This document shows positions 60,198-64,000 of a stretch of 64,000 nt of DNA, one piece after another (position 1 is the first letter of the stretch; every line of letters starts with the position of its first letter). The DNA is from Arthrobacter sunyaminii. GTDB taxonomy: Bacteria > Actinomycetota > Actinomycetes > Actinomycetales > Micrococcaceae. The stretch is from the NCBI RefSeq assembly GCF_018866305.1, contig NZ_CP076456.1, positions 930,001 to 994,000 on the forward strand, written 5' to 3'. A program made the translations under genes and the position numbers. A model generated the notes under the pieces. The model did no database searches. It worked only from the letters and a program-made list of their open reading frames with translations, and was not told the origin of the DNA.

Positions 60198-61214
60198 ATG
60201 AGTACGGCACCGCAGACACGCCGGGCACCGCGTACCCGGACTGCTGCAGCGCTCGCAGCAGCGCTCGCCGTCGTCGCCCTGTTGCTGTCAGGCTGCGGGC
60301 TGCAGCCGGCCGGTTCCTACGTCCCGCCGGTGGAGCCGGGGAGCATTGAACCGATTGAGGGTCTGCCCGAGGGGGCGTCCGTCACGGTGACCTCGAAGAA
60401 CTTCACGGAGCAGCTCATTCTGGGCAAGATGAGCGTCCTGGCCGCGAAAGCTGCCGGATTCGAGGTCACGGACCTGAGCAACGTGCCGGGCAGCACCCCT
60501 GCCCGGGAACTGCTGCGCAGCGGGCAGGCGGACATCATGTGGGAATATACGGGAACTGCGTGGCTTACGTATTTGGGCGAGGAGCAGGGGATCCCCGACC
60601 AGCAGGAGCAGTGGCAGGCGGTGTACGACGCCGATATCGCCAACGGGCTGACGTGGGGAGCCCCCGCGGAGTTGAACAACACGTACGCGCTGGCGATGAG
60701 CCGGGAGCGGGCCGAAGCGCTGGGCGTCAGCAGCATCTCCGACCTGGCGGCACTGCCGGTGCAGGATCTGACCTTTTGCGTGGAGGCAGAATTCAACTCC
60801 CGGCAGGACGGGTTCACCCCGATGCTTCAGCTCTACGGATTGGACCGCGGCAGCGTGGTTCCGGAAGGGAACGTGGGCCTGTATGACACCGGCGCGATCT
60901 ACGGAGCGGTGGACCAGGGGGAGTGCACGGTTGGGGAAGTCTTCGCGACGGACGGACGGATTGACGCCCTGGACTTGGTGGTGCTGGAAGATGACCGCAG
61001 CTTCTTTCCGGCCTACAACGCCGCACCGGTGATCTACACCAAGACCCTGCAGGAGTATCCGGAACTGGAAGCGGTTTTGGAACAGGTGGCCGCGAAGCTG
61101 AACGACGAAACCATGCGGTCATTGAACCGCAAAGTGGATGTCCAGGGCGAGGAACCGGAGCAGGTGGCCTATGACTGGATGGTGGCGGAGGGGTTGGTAA
61201 GTCCCGCGCAGTAG
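60198..61214 (+). CDS. Osmoprotectant-binding lipoprotein (OpuCC/ProX-like)
   Basis: 338 residues. Lipoprotein signal with lipobox LSGC (about residue 30-33), then the OpuAC-type domain: VTVTSKNFTEQLILGKM (about 61-77), GQADIMWEYTGTAW (about 112-125), CTVGEVFATDGRIDAL (about 242-257) and VIYTKTLQEYPELEAVLEQV. Binds the osmoprotectant outside the membrane. Last gene of the four-gene operon, starting directly after the permease stop. Confidence 0.92.
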   Translation: MSTAPQTRRAPRTRTAAALAAALAVVALLLSGCGLQPAGSYVPPVEPGSIEPIEGLPEGASVTVTSKNFTEQLILGKMSVLAAKAAGFEVTDLSNVPGSTPARELLRSGQADIMWEYTGTAWLTYLGEEQGIPDQQEQWQAVYDADIANGLTWGAPAELNNTYALAMSRERAEALGVSSISDLAALPVQDLTFCVEAEFNSRQDGFTPMLQLYGLDRGSVVPEGNVGLYDTGAIYGAVDQGECTVGEVFATDGRIDALDLVVLEDDRSFFPAYNAAPVIYTKTLQEYPELEAVLEQVAAKLNDETMRSLNRKVDVQGEEPEQVAYDWMVAEGLVSPAQ

Positions 61215-61316
61215 CGCAGTTTCGGTGCGGTTTTGTGACCTGGCTTTCTTTGCGTTCAACGGCAGAGCTGGGGTTGGATGAGGGGACGCCCGCCCACTCA
61301 TCTGGAGGACTGCACT

Positions 61317-62834
61317 GTGACACTGCCCAGTACCGCACCAAGTACAGAGACTGACGAACAGACCGCGCCGGGGATGCTTGCCCCTGCCGAAGATAGACGG
61401 GTGCTGCTGCGCAAGCGCCTTGGATTGTTGATCGGTGTTGTGTTGGGGGCGGTGGTCTACCTGATCATGCCGCAGGACCTCGCGCAGCCCGCCCGCGCAA
61501 CTGCAGCCGTTGCCGTCCTGATGGCGGTGTGGTGGATGACGGAGGCAATTCCGCTCGCCGCGACGGCGCTTCTTCCGCTCCTGCTGTTTCCGGCGTTGGG
61601 CGTTTCCACCATCAAGGAAACGGCGCCGCCCTACGCTGATCCCATCATTTTCTTGTTCATGGGCGGCTTTTTCCTCGCTCTGGCGCTGCAGCGCTGGAAC
61701 CTTCACCGCCGCATAGCACTGGCCACCGTGCTTCTGGTGGGGACCAAACCCAAGCAGTTGATTGCCGGTTTCATGGTGGCCACGGGCTTCCTGAGCATGT
61801 GGGTGTCCAACACGGCAACAGCGGTAATGATGCTGCCCATCGGCATCTCCGTGCTGACCCTGGTGGCCAACCTGAATGAAGAGAAGAAGGCTCCCCGGAA
61901 CTTCAGCATCGCGCTTATGCTTGGCATCGCCTACGCGGCGTCGATCGGGTCTCTGGGCACCATCATCGGCACACCCCCCAACGCCCTGATGGTTGGATAC
62001 ATGGCGGAAGCCCATGACGTGAACATCGGCTTTGGCCAGTGGATGCTGGTCGGAGTCCCGCTGGCTGTCATCTTCATGGCGCTCGCCTGGTACCTGCTGA
62101 CCTGCGTGATCTTCAAACCGGAAATAACGCAGATTCCGGGCGGCAAGGAAATGATCCAGCGTGAGTACAAGCGGCTGGGCCGAATGTCCCTGGGCGAAAA
62201 GCAGGTGCTGGCCATCTTTGTCCTGGCAGCCGCATCATGGATCACGGTGCCGCTGGTTTGGCCGGATTCCAACATCGCGGACGCCGTGATCGCCATGGGC
62301 GTGGCCGTCCTGCTCTTTGTCATCCCGGCCAGCATCAAGAAAGGCGTGCCGCTGCTGGACTGGTCCAGTGCCAAGGAGCTGCCCTGGGACATCCTGATCC
62401 TCTTCGGCGGCGGACTCGCCCTGTCCGCCCGCTTCACCGCCAGCGGCCTCAGCGAATGGATCGGCACGCAGGTATCCGCGCTGGAAACACTGCCGCTGAT
62501 CCTGATCGTTGTGGCGGTCGCGGCCCTGGTCCTGGGCCTGACGGAACTCACCAGCAATACAGCGACGGCGGCGACGTTCCTGCCGCTGATCGGCGGAGTG
62601 GCAATTGGCCTCGGCATCGATCCGATGCTGCTGGTCATTCCGGTGGCCATTGCGGCAACCTGTGCGTTTATGCTGCCGGTGGCCACCCCGCCCAACGCCA
62701 TCGCGTTCTCCTCCGGTCACGTCCAGATCGCAGACATGGTGAAAGCCGGGATCTGGCTGAACCTCATCGCGCTGGTGCTGACCACCCTGGTGACGTTCAC
62801 CCTGGCCGTCTGGGTGTTCGGGATCGTGTACTAG
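61317..62834 (+). CDS. SLC13/DASS family sodium:dicarboxylate symporter
   Basis: 505 residues from the GTG at 61317, which has GGAGG eight bases ahead; an ATG at 61278 has a weaker context. About 12 helices with the DASS motifs SMWVSNTATAVMMLPIG (about 159-175), GSLGTIIGTPPNALMVGY (about 211-228) and ELTSNTATAATFLP (about 415-428), which form the paired sodium/carboxylate sites. Likely substrates are succinate, malate, fumarate or related acids. It ends on a CTAG shared with the convergent hydrolase gene. Confidence 0.9.
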   Translation: MTLPSTAPSTETDEQTAPGMLAPAEDRRVLLRKRLGLLIGVVLGAVVYLIMPQDLAQPARATAAVAVLMAVWWMTEAIPLAATALLPLLLFPALGVSTIKETAPPYADPIIFLFMGGFFLALALQRWNLHRRIALATVLLVGTKPKQLIAGFMVATGFLSMWVSNTATAVMMLPIGISVLTLVANLNEEKKAPRNFSIALMLGIAYAASIGSLGTIIGTPPNALMVGYMAEAHDVNIGFGQWMLVGVPLAVIFMALAWYLLTCVIFKPEITQIPGGKEMIQREYKRLGRMSLGEKQVLAIFVLAAASWITVPLVWPDSNIADAVIAMGVAVLLFVIPASIKKGVPLLDWSSAKELPWDILILFGGGLALSARFTASGLSEWIGTQVSALETLPLILIVVAVAALVLGLTELTSNTATAATFLPLIGGVAIGLGIDPMLLVIPVAIAATCAFMLPVATPPNAIAFSSGHVQIADMVKAGIWLNLIALVLTTLVTFTLAVWVFGIVY

Positions 62835-63766
62835 ACGAAGAAGGCGAGAATCTCGTCCAGAACTTCCGCCGGGGCTTCCTCGGGAAGATAGTGCCCGGCG
62901 TCCACCGCCCTGCCGGTGGCGCCGGGCACTGCTTTGCCCCAGAGCGCCAGCGGTTCGAACTGCGACTCGATGACCCCGTGGGCTCCCCACAGCACGCGCA
63001 GCGGCACCTCGGGGGTGAGCCCGGCCTCGCGGTCCGCCCGGTCGTGTTCCAGGTCGATGGTGGCTGAGGCGCGGTAATCCTCGCACATGGCGTGAACCGC
63101 GCCGGGGGAGGAGAGCGCTGCCACGTAGGCTTCAAGCACCGGTGCGGGAAACGGCTCCAGTCCGGCATAGCGGCTGCCCATGATGTTCTCCACGTAGGCC
63201 CGCGGATTGGCTTCGATCAGGTCCTCGGGCAGCGGCGCCGGCTGGATCAGGAAGAACCAGTGAAAGTAGGCCTCGGCGAAGGCCCGGTCCGTAGCCGCGT
63301 ACATGTCGAGGGTGGGAGCAATGTCCAGGAACATGGCCCGCGTGACACGCTCCGGAAAATCGGCCAGCATCCGGTGCCCCACGCGGGCTCCGCGGTCATG
63401 GGCACACAGGGCAAACCGGTCAAAGCCCCGAACGGCGCCAAAATGCTCCATGACCGCGACGGCATCCTTTGCCATTTCCCGTTTGCTGTACGTGGAGTGG
63501 TCGGGCTCTCCGGCCGGCTTTGAAGAGCCGCCGTAGCCGCGCAGGTCCGGTGCCACCACGGTGAAGTGCTCCGCCAGTGCGTCGGCCACCTTGTGCCACA
63601 TCACATGCGTTTCCGGATGCCCGTGCAGCAGGAGCAGCGCCGGCTTGGAACTGCCGCCTCCGGTGCCCGCCGCATCGGCGCGTGAGACGCGTCCGGTAAC
63701 GGTGATGCCGTTGACCTCCACGGCAAATTGTTCAAAACGGGCAAAGCCGGGCAGGCCTTCAGTCAT
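62831..63766 (-). CDS. Haloacetate-dehalogenase-like alpha/beta hydrolase
   Basis: 311 residues from the ATG at 63766 (GAGAGG ahead). The oxyanion motif LLLHGHPETHVMWHKV (about 44-59) and the nucleophile elbow CAHDRGARVGHRM (about 122-134) with Asp in place of Ser match fluoroacetate dehalogenases and epoxide hydrolases. DLRGYGGSSKP and a late GHYLPEEAP His region complete the triad. Real substrates of this branch are often unknown; dehalogenation is a family-based guess. Confidence 0.87.
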   Translation of the reverse strand: MTEGLPGFARFEQFAVEVNGITVTGRVSRADAAGTGGGSSKPALLLLHGHPETHVMWHKVADALAEHFTVVAPDLRGYGGSSKPAGEPDHSTYSKREMAKDAVAVMEHFGAVRGFDRFALCAHDRGARVGHRMLADFPERVTRAMFLDIAPTLDMYAATDRAFAEAYFHWFFLIQPAPLPEDLIEANPRAYVENIMGSRYAGLEPFPAPVLEAYVAALSSPGAVHAMCEDYRASATIDLEHDRADREAGLTPEVPLRVLWGAHGVIESQFEPLALWGKAVPGATGRAVDAGHYLPEEAPAEVLDEILAFFV

Positions 63767-63860
63767 GATGCTTTCCTCTCGTGCAGGCACGCGGGTGCGG
63801 AGCTTGCACCAGCCAACCACCCCGTGCCTTCTTCCGCCAACCCCGCGCGGCGGGACGGGC

Positions 63861-64000
63861 TCAGCTTGTCAGCTCCGCCCGCCAGGCCTCAAACACGGCT
63901 CCCGCTTCCCGGTCCGCAGTGTGCGCCTGAACGCTGAGGCTGCGGGCCACTGCGCCGGGAGCCGCCAGATCGAACCGCCGTGTCCGGCCCGGTTCACGGG
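63861..64000 (-). CDS. C-terminal end of an unidentified gene
   Basis: An open frame enters from the right edge and ends with TGA at 63861, giving 46 residues (REPGRTRRFDLAAPGAVARS, then SLSVQAHTADREAG and EAWRAELTS). It is Ala/Arg-rich, with no recognisable domain. The gap of about 95 bases to the hydrolase start is consistent with a separate upstream gene on the same strand. Could also be chance coding in GC-rich DNA. Confidence 0.4.
   Translation of the reverse strand, partial: REPGRTRRFDLAAPGAVARSLSVQAHTADREAGAVFEAWRAELTS

Noticed and set aside
1..64000. CRISPR arrays, insertion sequences, prophage, tRNA or rRNA genes
   Set aside because: No regularly spaced repeats with spacers, no transposase or integrase reading frames, and no recognisable stable-RNA sequence were found on reading through the window. 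A tRNAscan/Infernal run would be the decisive check.

Overview
The window is a piece of chromosome from a high-GC Gram-positive bacterium, most likely an Arthrobacter-like member of the Micrococcaceae. This rests on the base composition, the dense strings of genes with 1 to 4 base overlaps, frequent GTG starts, several predicted lipoproteins, and families common in that group (PucR and IclR regulators, LGFP repeats, DUF3253, a Ser/Thr kinase). No rRNA, tRNA, insertion sequence, prophage or CRISPR array was found. The taxonomic placement is an inference.

Layout. 1-4063 (minus): a urea ABC transporter, urtA-urtB-urtC-urtD, with urtD cut by the left edge. 4201-12886: metabolic and transport genes, namely an esterase, L-lactate permease, GNAT acetyltransferase, DUF1275 membrane protein, gamma-glutamyltransferase, a coupled HTH/membrane-protein pair, and L-lactate dehydrogenase. 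12945-19311: a PutP-type symporter, then a class III aminotransferase with a CoA-acylating semialdehyde dehydrogenase and a divergent PucR regulator, which suggests beta-alanine or GABA-type amine catabolism. 19373-21757: a cupin, DUF3253, SRPBCC and LLM flavin-oxidoreductase genes.

21.8-38.7 kb is the most distinctive region: a compact steroid ring A/B degradation island. It has a KstD-like dehydrogenase, both parts of 3-ketosteroid 9-alpha-hydroxylase (kshA, kshB), hsaA and hsaB (3-HSA hydroxylase), hsaC (extradiol dioxygenase), hsaD (C-C hydrolase) and hsaEFG (side-product degradation to pyruvate and propionyl-CoA). A second FAD dehydrogenase, a hot-dog thioesterase, an IclR regulator, a TetR protein with two DNA-binding domains, an NTF2-fold protein and a Cys-rich small protein accompany them. 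The hsaB product is fused to an IclR-type ligand-binding domain. A palindrome TCCCG-N5-CGGGA, not attributable to any regulator I know, lies in every main promoter gap of the island (four perfect copies and one with a single mismatch), so the island looks like one regulon. Side-chain and C/D-ring genes are not in the window.

38.9-45.3 kb: a DUF421 protein, two nearly identical cold-shock genes whose long leaders share two RNA hairpins with compensatory changes, an LGFP-repeat protein, a LysR regulator, and a glutaminase fused to STAS and cyclic-nucleotide-binding domains. 45.3-51.2 kb: a dipeptide-type ABC transporter with a fused double ATPase, a three-unit 21-bp tandem repeat, and a VapBC-like small-protein/PIN pair. 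51.3-64 kb: a divergent Nramp-family transporter, a Ser/Thr kinase coupled to a lipoprotein, a YchJ-like protein, two medium-chain alcohol dehydrogenases, an OpuC-type osmoprotectant ABC transporter, an SLC13 transporter, a haloacetate-dehalogenase-like hydrolase, and the end of an unidentified gene at the right edge.
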